From: Trinickia mobilis
GTDB taxonomy: Bacteria; Pseudomonadota; Gammaproteobacteria; Burkholderiales; Burkholderiaceae
Length of the DNA: 64,000 nt
Assembly: GCF_017315705.1 (NCBI RefSeq)
Contig: NZ_JAFLRF010000015.1
Span: 1 to 64,000, forward strand
Direction of reading: 5' to 3'
Shown in pieces: positions 17,791 through 28,617 of the stretch; the stretch's first letter is position 1; every line of letters begins with the position of its first letter. The translations under genes and the position numbers were made by a program. Under the pieces are notes generated by a model. It ran no database searches. It was not told where the DNA came from and worked only from the letters and a program-made list of their open reading frames with translations.

Positions 17791-17838
17791 GTCGATCAGA
17801 GTTGGCGCTTTAGCGCTTACTCTGGTCCCATGAAAAGC
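17791..17838 (-). repeat. Hairpin repeat, copy 2
   Basis: On the minus strand this copy starts immediately after the stop codon of the upstream acyl-CoA dehydrogenase. The stem is CAGAGT/ACTCTG (17797-17802 with 17819-17824) around GCGC-TAAA-GCGC. It belongs to the same family as 14698, 38878 and 38932. Confidence 0.8.
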
Positions 17839-19035
17839 TCAAAGCCCGAGAATCATCTGCGCGATGATGTTCTTCTGGATTTCGTTCGAGCCACCGTAAA
17901 TCGACGTCTTGCGGAAATTGAAGTAGTACGCGGCGAGCGGAGCGGCATCGTCGTCGCCGGCGATGCTGTGCTCGCGCTTGCCTTCGAGGAACGGCGCGTC
18001 GAATGCCGCCGCGAGCGGCCCGGCCGCTTCGAACATCAGTTCCGTCAATCCTTGCTGGATTTCGGTGCCCTTGATCTTCAGCATCGATGCCTCTGGCCCC
18101 GGCCCGCGCCCGCTCGCCTCGTTGCTGACGACGCGCTGCACGGTCACATCGAGCGCCATCAGCTCGATCTCGAGCGCAGCCACTTTGGCGCCGAATGACG
18201 GATCTTCGATCAGCGGTTTGCCGTTTTTCCTCTGCTCGCGCGCAAGGCGCTTCAGGAACACGAGTTCGCGCTTCGAGCGGCCCACCGCAGCAATACCCGT
18301 TCGCTCGTGGCCAAGCAGATACTTCGCGTAAGTCCAGCCGCGATTCTCGTCGCCTACGAGATTCCCGACCGGCACTTCGACGTCCTCGAAGAACACCTCG
18401 TTGACCTCGTGATCTTCGTCGAGCGTGATGATCGGACGCACAGTGATGCCCGGCGTCTTCATGTCGATCAGCAGGAACGAGATGCCTTCTTGCTTCTTCG
18501 CGCCGCTATCGGTGCGCACGAGGCAAAACATCATGTCGGCGTGCTGGCCGAGCGTCGTCCAGGTCTTCTGGCCATTGACGACATAGTGATCGCCGACGCG
18601 CTCGGCCCGCGTGCGCAGCGACGCGAGATCGGACCCCGAGCCGGGCTCCGAATAGCCCTGGCACCACCAGTCGGTGCCGTCGAGAATGCGCGGCAAGTAG
18701 TGGCGCTTCTGCGCTTCGCTGCCGTACTTCATCAGCACGGGCGCAACCATCGACACGCCGAACGGCAGCACCGGCGGCGCTCCGACGCGCGCGCATTCCT
18801 CCTCCCAGATGTGACGCTGCGTCGCGTTCCAGCCGGGCCCGCCGTATTCCACGGGCCACGCCGGCGCAGACCAGCCACGCGCGCCGAGCCGCTTATGCCA
18901 GCTCGCAATGTCGTCGCGCGACAAGCGTTTGTGATTGAGGACCTTGGCGGCAAGCTCGGCAGGCAGATTCGCTTCGAGCCACGCGTGGATTTCGGCGCGG
19001 AATGCGCCTTCGGCGGGGGTGTAGTCGAGATTCAT
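17839..19035 (-). CDS. Acyl-CoA dehydrogenase family protein
   Basis: A 398-residue flavoprotein that should introduce a 2,3-double bond into an acyl-CoA. It has YSEPGSGSDLASLRT and the C-terminal SIYGGSNEIQKNI motifs, typical of the FadE subgroup seen in heteromeric dehydrogenases. It is first in the minus-strand set of two dehydrogenases and two MaoC hydratases, which would together carry out two successive beta-oxidation steps on a so far unidentified acyl-CoA. AGGAGA precedes the ATG. Confidence 0.92.
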   Translation of the reverse strand: MNLDYTPAEGAFRAEIHAWLEANLPAELAAKVLNHKRLSRDDIASWHKRLGARGWSAPAWPVEYGGPGWNATQRHIWEEECARVGAPPVLPFGVSMVAPVLMKYGSEAQKRHYLPRILDGTDWWCQGYSEPGSGSDLASLRTRAERVGDHYVVNGQKTWTTLGQHADMMFCLVRTDSGAKKQEGISFLLIDMKTPGITVRPIITLDEDHEVNEVFFEDVEVPVGNLVGDENRGWTYAKYLLGHERTGIAAVGRSKRELVFLKRLAREQRKNGKPLIEDPSFGAKVAALEIELMALDVTVQRVVSNEASGRGPGPEASMLKIKGTEIQQGLTELMFEAAGPLAAAFDAPFLEGKREHSIAGDDDAAPLAAYYFNFRKTSIYGGSNEIQKNIIAQMILGL

Positions 19036-19083
19036 ACGCAGTGTCTCCTGGCCGCGCCGTTCGCCGCCAGGATGACGCTGCGC

Positions 19084-19509
19084 TTATTGCAGCGACTCTT
19101 TGAGTGCGGTTGGAACCGGCAGCGGCATCACGTCGATGCCCTCTTCGACCAAGGCCTTCGCATCCTCCGGCGTCGTGACGCCGCGGATGCTGCGCGCGGG
19201 CGCTTCATTGTAGTGAATGCGCCGCGCTTCCTCGGCAAAGCGCTCGCCCACGTTCTCGGTTTTCTCGAGCAGCTCGCGCAATGCACGCATCGCACGGGCC
19301 TGCAACTCACCGGCATCCGCCGCGGGCTGCACCGCGCTCGCGCCCGACAGATTGAGACGGGGCGCGGACGGCATGCGGCTCACTTCGGTCGCGCCGCAAA
19401 TCGGACATTCGACGAGCTTGCGGGACAACTGCGATTCGAAGTCTTCGGCGGAAGCAAACCAGCCTTCGAACCGATGGCCATGCGGACACTGTAAGTCGAG
19501 AACCTTCAT
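19084..19509 (-). CDS. DUF1178 family protein
   Basis: A 141-residue protein with an N-terminal zinc-ribbon-like part (LDLQCPHGH and ECPICG, two Cys-containing knuckles) and a helical C-terminal half (ARAMRALRELLEKTENVG). The family's function is unknown. It follows the NUDIX gene on the same strand with a 220-bp gap that contains a near-perfect 28-bp inverted repeat, so it may have its own regulated promoter. The ATG at 19509 fits the family start MKVLDLQC. Confidence 0.9.
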   Translation of the reverse strand: MKVLDLQCPHGHRFEGWFASAEDFESQLSRKLVECPICGATEVSRMPSAPRLNLSGASAVQPAADAGELQARAMRALRELLEKTENVGERFAEEARRIHYNEAPARSIRGVTTPEDAKALVEEGIDVMPLPVPTALKESLQ

Positions 19510-19545
19510 GAGTCGGGGCTTGTGCACGAGTGTAGCGCAAAATCA

Positions 19546-19573
19546 AAATTTGTGAACGACCGTTCGCAAATTT
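19546..19573. promoter_or_regulatory. Probable TetR-type operator upstream of DUF1178 gene
   Basis: Inverted repeat of arms AAATTTGTGAACG (19546-19558) and CGTTCGCAAATTT (19561-19573), one mismatch in 13, with a 2-nt centre. The core AACGACCGTT shares the CGACCG centre with the repeat at 8957-8978. It lies 37 bp upstream of the DUF1178 start and so could repress it. Confidence 0.6.
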
Positions 19574-19730
19574 ATCGGGGAATCACGACGTGGACTGCTG
19601 GACGCTGAAAGCGTAGAGCAAATCGACGTGTGTGCGCGATTTTAGCGCTTCGCGTGAAAACGCGCCGAAGGTGACGCGGTGATGACAAATACGGCGAAAC
19701 GCACGCCGGACGGCGTGATTCCAGCGTCCT

Positions 19731-20306
19731 TCACGCGAGCGGCCAAGCGCCGGAAAGCGCCTTCTCGAGCCAGAACGTGCCGATGATCGTCTTCACGTCG
19801 CTGATCTGGCCCGTGCGCACCCACTCCATCACTTGCGCAAGATCGACCGTGAACGTCTCGAGAAACTCCCCGTCGTCGAGTTTGCGCTCACCGGCCGTCA
19901 AACCGCGCGCGAGAAAGATATCGATGAATTCCGTCGAGTACGAAATGATCGGATGAATGCGCGTCAGGTACACATACTCGCGCGCCGTATAGCCGGTCTC
20001 CTCGCGCAGCTCGCGCTTCGCGCACGCAAGCGCGCCCTCGTCCGGATCGAGCTTGCCGGCCGGATACTCGGTCATCACCTTGCCGATCGGATAGCGATAT
20101 TGGCTTTCCATCAGCACACGGCCGTCGTCGAAGAGCGGGATCACCATCACCGCGCCCGGATGCTGGACGTATTCGCGCGAGGCATGCTTGCCGTCCGGCA
20201 AACGCACGATGTCGCGCTTGAGCGTCAGGAAGGAGCCTGCGTGGATCGTGTTGCTTTCGACGCACGTCTCGGTGAGCGCGGCATCGTGGTTGGGCAGTTC
20301 AGCCAT
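19731..20306 (-). CDS. NUDIX hydrolase (ADP-ribose pyrophosphatase-like)
   Basis: A 191-residue NUDIX protein with a complete Nudix box (GKLDPDEGALACAKRELREE followed by TGY) that binds the catalytic metal. Its overall layout resembles ADP-ribose pyrophosphatases. It follows DUF2818 at the end of the nuo operon. The frame stays open upstream through a dispersed repeat to another ATG at 20417, which would add 37 residues beginning MNEPHTHLRSLPP. I regard 20306 as the ancestral start, but translation from 20417 is possible. Confidence 0.9.
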   Translation of the reverse strand: MAELPNHDAALTETCVESNTIHAGSFLTLKRDIVRLPDGKHASREYVQHPGAVMVIPLFDDGRVLMESQYRYPIGKVMTEYPAGKLDPDEGALACAKRELREETGYTAREYVYLTRIHPIISYSTEFIDIFLARGLTAGERKLDDGEFLETFTVDLAQVMEWVRTGQISDVKTIIGTFWLEKALSGAWPLA

Positions 20307-20417
20307 GGTGCCTTCCGTCCCCAAAGTGGTCTTGCTTCGGGGCGCCGGGCCGCCCCCAAGGGAGGCATCCGCCCCCTCGGGGGGCAGCGAACGAAGGTGA
20401 GTGTGGGGCTCGTTCAT
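20307..20417 (-). repeat. Dispersed leader repeat, copy B (111 bp)
   Basis: This is the same repeat as 16048-16156, here two bases longer, which puts its ATG (20417) in frame with the NUDIX gene. The two copies share CCCCACGCTCAC-like, TTCGCTGCC and GCGCCCCGAAG blocks in the same order. Confidence 0.8.
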
Positions 20418-20460
20418 GTCGCCTCCTCGGACAGCCAGGACGCGCGATGGCGGCTAGCCA

Positions 20461-20757
20461 TCAGCGGCGTTTGACGAGATATTGAAAAATGAAGCCGGGA
20501 AACGCGAAAACGACGAACAGGCTGAACGTGATCGCATAAAACTGCCAGCCTTGCTCGAAGCGGTTGCCGGCGCGCGCTTCAAGCATGAAGCCGAGAGCGC
20601 CGACCACGAAATACAGCACGATCAATTCGCCGATCCGAATCCACGCGTTCTTCTTCGCCGCCTTGAGCGGCACGACCGCGAAAAGCCTCTGATTCAGAAA
20701 CGGCAAGTTGGCGCCCGCGAGCGCCAACAGCACGATAAACCCGCCTGCTGCCGACAT
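20461..20757 (-). CDS. DUF2818 family membrane protein
   Basis: A 98-residue protein with three predicted membrane segments and a basic C-terminus (FQYLVKRR). The family is found directly after nuoN in Burkholderiales; its function is unknown, perhaps linked to complex I. Its ATG overlaps the nuoN stop codon by one base (TGATG), implying translational coupling. Confidence 0.9.
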   Translation of the reverse strand: MSAAGGFIVLLALAGANLPFLNQRLFAVVPLKAAKKNAWIRIGELIVLYFVVGALGFMLEARAGNRFEQGWQFYAITFSLFVVFAFPGFIFQYLVKRR

Positions 20758-22235
20758 CACAGCGCCACGGGCAACGTATGCGTGATCGCGGCCAGGCAGG
20801 CAGTCATGAGCGGGCCCGGAACGATGCCGAGCAGCAGCACAGCGACCCCGTTCAGCGACAGCACGACACGCTTGCACGTATCGCCTGTGATCGGCGTCGT
20901 GTCTTGCGGCGCATCGAAGTACATCAGCTTGACGATACGCAGGTAGTAGAACGCGCCGAAGAGCGACGTCACCACCGCGAGCACGGCCAGCCACGTGAGG
21001 CCGGCGTTCATCGCCGATTGCAGCACGGCGAGCTTCGCGTAGAAGCCGACGGTCGGCGGAATGCCTGCGAGCGAGAACATCATCACCATCATCACGAACG
21101 CGAAGACCGGGCTGCGCTTGTTCAAGCCCTTGAAGTCGTCGAGCGAATCGGCTTCGAAGTCGCCGCGTGCGAGCAGCATCACCACGCCGAACGAGCCGAG
21201 CGTCGTGATCAGGTACACGATGCTGTAGAACATCGCCGAGCCGTACGCGCCGGCCATGCCGCCGGTTTTGCCGTCGACCACGCCTGCCAGCAGGCCCAGC
21301 AGCACGAAGCCCATGTTCGAGATCGCCGAGTAAGCGAGCATCCGCTTGACGTTGCGCTGGACGATACCGGTGATGTTGCCGACGATCATCGACAGCGCCG
21401 CCAGAATGACGAGCATTTCCTGCCAGTCGACTGCGAGCGGCAGCAGGCCCATCACGAGGAAGCGCAGGCCCCACGCGAACGCCGCGACCTTCGGGCCGCC
21501 GCCGACGAGAAGGGTCATCGCCGTGGGCGCGCCGTGATAGACGTCGGGCACCCACATGTGGAACGGCACGGCGCCCATCTTGAACGCGACACCGGCAACG
21601 ATGAAGATCACGCCGAACAGCAGCACCACATCATTGATACGGCCCGAAGCCACCGCCTTCAGCACTTCGTTCAGGTCGAGCGAGCCCGTTGCGCCGTACA
21701 GCATGGAGATACCGTACAGCAGGAAACCGGAAGCCAGCGCACCGAGCACGTAGTACTTCATCGCCGCTTCGTTCGACTGCGACGCGTCGCGGCGCAGCGC
21801 GATCGCCGCGTACAGCGACAGCGACATCAGTTCGAGGCCGAGGTACAGCGTCAGGAAGTTGTTGCCCGAGATCATCACGAGCTGGCCGAGCAACGAGAAC
21901 ATCCCCAGCAGGACGAAGTCGCCGCGGAACAAGCCGCGATCGTCAAGGTACTTGCGCGAATAGATGAGCGTCACCGCAAAGCCGAGCGACACCACCGACT
22001 TCATCGCGCTCGCGAACGAATCGACCACGTACATCCGCGAGTAGAAATACAGCGTCTGCGTATCGAACGCGAGCGCCGCGAACCAGATGCCCGCGATCAC
22101 CGACGACACGACCGCAATCCAATACGTCAAGCGACGGCCGGACGCGCCGACGAACGTGTCGTTCAGCCAGGCCACGACGATCGCGGCCATCACCAGCGCG
22201 TCCGGACCCAGAGCAGACATAGAAGCGTTTTGCAT
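20757..22235 (-). CDS. nuoN: NADH-quinone oxidoreductase subunit N
   Basis: A 492-residue polytopic membrane protein, one of the three antiporter-like proton-pumping subunits of complex I. The conserved proton-channel segments KMGAVPFHMWVPDVYHGAP and the following RNVKRMLAYSAISNMGF are clear. It is the last nuo gene, 25 bp after nuoM. Confidence 0.96.
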   Translation of the reverse strand: MQNASMSALGPDALVMAAIVVAWLNDTFVGASGRRLTYWIAVVSSVIAGIWFAALAFDTQTLYFYSRMYVVDSFASAMKSVVSLGFAVTLIYSRKYLDDRGLFRGDFVLLGMFSLLGQLVMISGNNFLTLYLGLELMSLSLYAAIALRRDASQSNEAAMKYYVLGALASGFLLYGISMLYGATGSLDLNEVLKAVASGRINDVVLLFGVIFIVAGVAFKMGAVPFHMWVPDVYHGAPTAMTLLVGGGPKVAAFAWGLRFLVMGLLPLAVDWQEMLVILAALSMIVGNITGIVQRNVKRMLAYSAISNMGFVLLGLLAGVVDGKTGGMAGAYGSAMFYSIVYLITTLGSFGVVMLLARGDFEADSLDDFKGLNKRSPVFAFVMMVMMFSLAGIPPTVGFYAKLAVLQSAMNAGLTWLAVLAVVTSLFGAFYYLRIVKLMYFDAPQDTTPITGDTCKRVVLSLNGVAVLLLGIVPGPLMTACLAAITHTLPVAL

Positions 22236-22260
22236 GATCTTTATATTCCTCTGCTCTGCA

Positions 22261-23754
22261 TTACTGTGACAACGGCGGCAGCTTCGACTGCGCGACGTGG
22301 GCGAGGAGGTTGTCCACGGCGACGTGCATCACATCGGTGAAAGGCTTCGGATACAGGCCCATGAACAGCGTCAGCGCCGCCAGCACGCCCAGAATGAAGA
22401 ATTCCCGGCGGTTGATGTCCGTGAGCTTCGCGACGTGGTCGTTCGCCACCTTGCCGAAATAGACGCGCTTGTACATCCACAGCGTGTACGCCGCGCCGAG
22501 AATCAGCGTGAGGGCGGCGCCGAACGCGATCCAGAAGTTGTAGCCGACCGACGCCAGGATCACCATGAACTCGCCGACGAAACCCGAGGTGCCCGGCAGG
22601 CCGGCGTTCGCCATCGCGAACAGCATCACCAGTGCCGCGAACTTCGGCATCGTGTTGACGACGCCGCCGTAATCGGCGATCTGACGCGAGTGCATGCGGT
22701 CGTACAGCACGCCGATGCAAAGGAACATCGCGCCCGACACGAAACCGTGCGAGATCATCTGCACGATCGCGCCTTCCGCACCCATCTGGTTGAAGATGAA
22801 GAAACCGAGCGTGACGAAGCCCATGTGCGCAATCGACGAATACGCAACCAGCTTCTTCATGTCGGCCTGCACCATCGCGACGAAGCCGATGTAGATCACC
22901 GCGATCAGCGACAGCGCGATGACGACCGGCGCCAGCGCATGGCTCGCATCAGGCGTGATCGGCAACGAGAAGCGGAGGAAACCGTACGCGCCGAGCTTCA
23001 GCATGATCGCCGCCAGCACGACAGAGCCGCCTGTCGGCGCTTCCACGTGCGCGTCAGGCAACCACGTGTGCACCGGCCACATCGGCACCTTCACTGCGAA
23101 CGCCAGGAAGAATGCGATGAATAGCAGCACCTGAGGCGTCATCGCGATCTGCGCGCTCTGCCAGGCCGCGAGGTCGAACGTGCCCGTCTCCACGTACAGG
23201 TAAATCAGCGCAACCAGCATCAGGAGCGAGCCGGCCAGCGTGTACAGGAAGAACTTGAACGCTGCGTAGACCCGGTTCGCACCGCCCCACACGCCGATGA
23301 TGAGGTACATCGGGATCAGCGTAGCTTCGAAGAACACGTAGAACAGCATGCCGTCGGCCGCCGAGAACACCCCGACCATGATCCCCGACAGGATCAGGAA
23401 CGCCGCGAGGTACTGCGACACGTGCTCGGTGATCACCTCCCAGCCGGCGATCACGACGATCACCGTGATCAGCGCGGTCAGCACGACGAACCACATCGAG
23501 ATGCCGTCGACGCCGAGGTGGTACGTGATATGGAAGCGCTCGATCCAGTTCGACTGCTCGACGAACTGCAGCGCCGCCGTGCTCGAGTCGAAGCCGGTGA
23601 TGAGCGGCAGTGTGACGAGCAGGCCGAGAACCGAACCGATCAGCGCCAGCCAGCGCGCCGGAGCGGGGTTCCTATCGGAACCGATAGCGAGAACAGCGAG
23701 GCCGAAAACGATCGGCAACCAAATCGCGACACTGAGAATCGGAAAAGAGTGCAT
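22261..23754 (-). CDS. nuoM: NADH-quinone oxidoreductase subunit M
   Basis: A 497-residue antiporter-like membrane subunit of complex I. Signature stretches are FLAFAVKVPMWPVHTWLPDA, with the proton-path Lys, and QADMKKLVAYSSIAHMGF. It has about 14 membrane segments, as expected, and lies 13 bp after nuoL. Confidence 0.97.
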   Translation of the reverse strand: MHSFPILSVAIWLPIVFGLAVLAIGSDRNPAPARWLALIGSVLGLLVTLPLITGFDSSTAALQFVEQSNWIERFHITYHLGVDGISMWFVVLTALITVIVVIAGWEVITEHVSQYLAAFLILSGIMVGVFSAADGMLFYVFFEATLIPMYLIIGVWGGANRVYAAFKFFLYTLAGSLLMLVALIYLYVETGTFDLAAWQSAQIAMTPQVLLFIAFFLAFAVKVPMWPVHTWLPDAHVEAPTGGSVVLAAIMLKLGAYGFLRFSLPITPDASHALAPVVIALSLIAVIYIGFVAMVQADMKKLVAYSSIAHMGFVTLGFFIFNQMGAEGAIVQMISHGFVSGAMFLCIGVLYDRMHSRQIADYGGVVNTMPKFAALVMLFAMANAGLPGTSGFVGEFMVILASVGYNFWIAFGAALTLILGAAYTLWMYKRVYFGKVANDHVAKLTDINRREFFILGVLAALTLFMGLYPKPFTDVMHVAVDNLLAHVAQSKLPPLSQ

Positions 23755-23767
23755 TAGTATCCCCGCC

Positions 23768-25843
<2,076 letters not shown>

Positions 25844-25860
25844 AACAGCGGTGCCTGAAT

Positions 25861-26166
25861 TTAACCTTTGAGCTGATCGAGGTCTTCGACGTTGATCGTG
25901 TCGAGACTGCGGAACAGAGTCACCAGAATCGCGAGGCCGATCGCGGCTTCAGCCGCGGCCACCGTGAGCACGAAGAACACGAAGATCTGGCCGTGCACGT
26001 CGCCGAGGTAATGCGAGAACGCGACGAAATTGGTGTTCACCGCCAGCAGCATCAATTCGATCGCCATCAGGATGATGATGATGTTGCGACGGTTCAGGAA
26101 AATACCGACGATGCTGATCGCAAACAGGATCGCACCGAGCACGAGGTAGTGAGCAAGGGTCAACAT
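25861..26166 (-). CDS. nuoK: NADH-quinone oxidoreductase subunit K
   Basis: A 101-residue protein with three membrane segments. It contains the conserved membrane Glu residues of the E-channel ([10 protein letters not shown] and [10 protein letters not shown]). It has normal length and position between nuoJ and nuoL. Confidence 0.96.
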   Translation of the reverse strand: MLTLAHYLVLGAILFAISIVGIFLNRRNIIIILMAIELMLLAVNTNFVAFSHYLGDVHGQIFVFFVLTVAAAEAAIGLAILVTLFRSLDTINVEDLDQLKG

Positions 26167-26183
26167 GTTTTTCTCCAGTGCGC

Positions 26184-26876
26184 TCAGGCCTTGTTGCCGA
26201 CCGTGCCGGCGCCGGTGTTGCCTGGTGCGGCTTCGCTTGCGGCAGCTTCCGGCAGCACCTTTTCCGCCGGCATCTTCACGAGGCGCACGCGGTCCTCGCG
26301 ACGCACCTTGACCTGTTGCGACACACGCTGGCGTTTGCTGTCCTTGCCTTGGCGCGCGGTCAGCGCCACGGCGGCGATGATCGCGACGAGCAGCACGAGG
26401 CCGGCGATTTCAAACGCGAAGATGTAATCGGTGTAGATGACCTTGCCGATGAGGCGCGTGTTCGGCATCGCGCCCGCGGCCCCCACGCCGCCCGCGCCTG
26501 CCGTCACGTCGTGCAACGGCGTGACCGTTGCACCGTAGCCGTGCCACAGGATCAGCGCCGTTTCGATCACGATGATCGCGCCGACCACCGTCGCCATCGG
26601 CACGAAGCGCCTAAAGTCCTTGCGCAGGACGTCGAGATTGATGTCCAACATCATCACGACGAACAGGAACAGCACCATCACCGCGCCGACGTAGACGAGC
26701 ACCAGCAGGATCGCGAGGAATTCGGCCTGCAGCAGCATCCAGATGGCCGCCGCGTTGAAGAACGCGAGCACGAGGAAGAGCGCAGCCGCAACCGGGTTGC
26801 GCGAGGTGATCACCTTCAGCCCTGACACCGTCAGGAGCGCAGCAAAGATGTAGAACAGTACGGTCGTGAATTCCAT
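26184..26876 (-). CDS. nuoJ: NADH-quinone oxidoreductase subunit J
   Basis: A 230-residue protein with five predicted membrane segments; [18 protein letters not shown] is the conserved NuoJ helix linked to conformational coupling. The C-terminal tail after residue 170 is basic and then Ala/Glu-rich. It is 17 bp upstream of nuoK. A 172-bp gap separates it from nuoI, larger than elsewhere in the operon. Confidence 0.95.
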   Translation of the reverse strand: MEFTTVLFYIFAALLTVSGLKVITSRNPVAAALFLVLAFFNAAAIWMLLQAEFLAILLVLVYVGAVMVLFLFVVMMLDINLDVLRKDFRRFVPMATVVGAIIVIETALILWHGYGATVTPLHDVTAGAGGVGAAGAMPNTRLIGKVIYTDYIFAFEIAGLVLLVAIIAAVALTARQGKDSKRQRVSQQVKVRREDRVRLVKMPAEKVLPEAAASEAAPGNTGAGTVGNKA

Positions 26877-27048
26877 GATTACCGGTTCATCGTTAGCCCA
26901 TCGTCAGGCATGGTGGTTCTTTGGCTTAAGGCATCCGCCGAACGGCACGGCGGTCTACCGCGCCGCAGTGCGGATCGCCCCGCGGCGCACGGCCTTCAAG
27001 CCGGCAGCATCAAACCAAAACGGTCCAGCTAAAGCGTTCAAACGAGAT
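26877..27048 (-). other. nuoI-nuoJ intergenic gap
   Basis: These 172 bp hold no ORF I would support and no strong terminator. It is the largest gap inside the nuo operon and could contain an internal promoter or processing site, but none is clear. Confidence 0.4.
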
Positions 27049-27537
27049 TCAACGGTAAGGCGCATCGGCTGCCTTGGCCGCGGCGATCTCCGTTTCGTAG
27101 CGATCGCCGACCGCCAGCAGCATTTCCTTCGTGAAGTACAGGTCGCCCCGCTTTTCGCCGTGGTATTCGAGGATCTGCGTCTCGACGATCGAGTCGACCG
27201 GGCAGCTTTCCTCGCAGAAACCGCAGAAGATGCACTTGGTCAGGTCGATGTCGTAGCGCGTCGTGCGGCGCGTGTTGTCCGCGCGCGTTTCCGATTCGAT
27301 CGTGATGGCCAAGGCCGGGCACACCGCTTCGCACAGCTTGCATGCGATGCAGCGCTCTTCGCCGTTCTCGTAGCGGCGCAGCGCGTGCAGCCCGCGAAAG
27401 CGCGGCGAGATCGGCGTTTTCTCTTCCGGGAACTGCACCGTGAACTTGCGCTTGAACGCATAGCGTCCGGTCAGCGCGAGCCCCTTCAGCAGCTCGGTCA
27501 GAAAGAACGTCTTGAAGAAGTTTTGGATTGCGGTCAT
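27049..27537 (-). CDS. nuoI: NADH-quinone oxidoreductase subunit I
   Basis: A 162-residue ferredoxin-like subunit. It carries two complete 4Fe-4S motifs, [12 protein letters not shown] and [12 protein letters not shown] (clusters N6a and N6b), which pass electrons toward cluster N2. It has normal length and follows nuoH by 15 bp. Confidence 0.97.
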   Translation of the reverse strand: MTAIQNFFKTFFLTELLKGLALTGRYAFKRKFTVQFPEEKTPISPRFRGLHALRRYENGEERCIACKLCEAVCPALAITIESETRADNTRRTTRYDIDLTKCIFCGFCEESCPVDSIVETQILEYHGEKRGDLYFTKEMLLAVGDRYETEIAAAKAADAPYR

Positions 27538-27552
27538 GTTCTCGTCCGCCCT

Positions 27553-28617
27553 TTATTTCCAGATATTCAACGGCGACATGATCCAGAACCCGACCACGAT
27601 CACCCACACCACGCACACCGGCAGGAAGATCTTCCAGCCCAGGCGCATGATCTGGTCATAGCGGTAACGCGGGAACGTCGCACGCGCCCAGATGAATACC
27701 GACAACAGGAAGAAGACTTTCAGCACGAGCCATAAGATGCCCGGGATGAACGACAGGAAGCCGAACGGTGCGCTCCAGCCGCCAAGGAACATCGTGGCAG
27801 CCAGCGCCGAAATCACGATCATGTTGATGTACTCGGCGAGGAAGAACAGCGCGAACGCCATCCCCGAGTAATCGATCATGTGGCCCGCGACGATTTCCGA
27901 CTCCCCTTCAACCACATCGAACGGGTGGCGGTTCGTTTCGGCGATGCCGGAGATGAAGTACACGACGAACACCGGCAACAGCGGCAGCCAGTTCCACGAC
28001 AGGAAAGTCACGCCGTAGCTCGCGAAGATGCCGCGCTCTTGCGAAGTCACGATATCCGAGAGGTTCAGGCTGCCCGAGGTCATCAGCACGACGACAAGCG
28101 CAAAGCCCATCGAGATTTCGTACGACACCATCTGCGCCGCGGCGCGCATCGCGCCGAGAAACGCGTACTTCGAGTTCGACGCCCAGCCGGCCAGAATCAC
28201 GCCGTACACGCCGACCGACGAAATCGCGATCGCGTACAGGAGACCCGCGTTGATGTCGCCGAGCACGGCGCCCGCCTGGAACGGAATCACCGCCCACACC
28301 GCGAACGCCGGGACCACGACCATGATCGGCGCGATCAGGTAGATCCAACGGCTCGCCGCCGTCGGCTGAATCACTTCCTTCAACAGCAGCTTCAGCACGT
28401 CGGCGATCGGCTGCAGCAGACCGGCCGGGCCGACGCGGTTCGGGCCGAGACGCACGTGCATCCAGCCGATGAGCTTGCGCTCCCAGAGGATCAGGTAGGC
28501 CACGCACAGCAGGATCGCGACGGACACCACCAGGATCCGGATGAGCGCCCACACTGTGGGCCATGCCACGCCGAGAAGCTGACTGCCGCCCGAGTTGATC
28601 GTATCGAACAAGCTCAT
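27553..28617 (-). CDS. nuoH: NADH-quinone oxidoreductase subunit H
   Basis: A 354-residue membrane subunit that forms much of the quinone-access channel. Its conserved loops are [19 protein letters not shown] and [20 protein letters not shown]. It has eight or nine membrane segments as expected. Its ATG directly follows the nuoG stop codon. Confidence 0.97.
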   Translation of the reverse strand: MSLFDTINSGGSQLLGVAWPTVWALIRILVVSVAILLCVAYLILWERKLIGWMHVRLGPNRVGPAGLLQPIADVLKLLLKEVIQPTAASRWIYLIAPIMVVVPAFAVWAVIPFQAGAVLGDINAGLLYAIAISSVGVYGVILAGWASNSKYAFLGAMRAAAQMVSYEISMGFALVVVLMTSGSLNLSDIVTSQERGIFASYGVTFLSWNWLPLLPVFVVYFISGIAETNRHPFDVVEGESEIVAGHMIDYSGMAFALFFLAEYINMIVISALAATMFLGGWSAPFGFLSFIPGILWLVLKVFFLLSVFIWARATFPRYRYDQIMRLGWKIFLPVCVVWVIVVGFWIMSPLNIWK

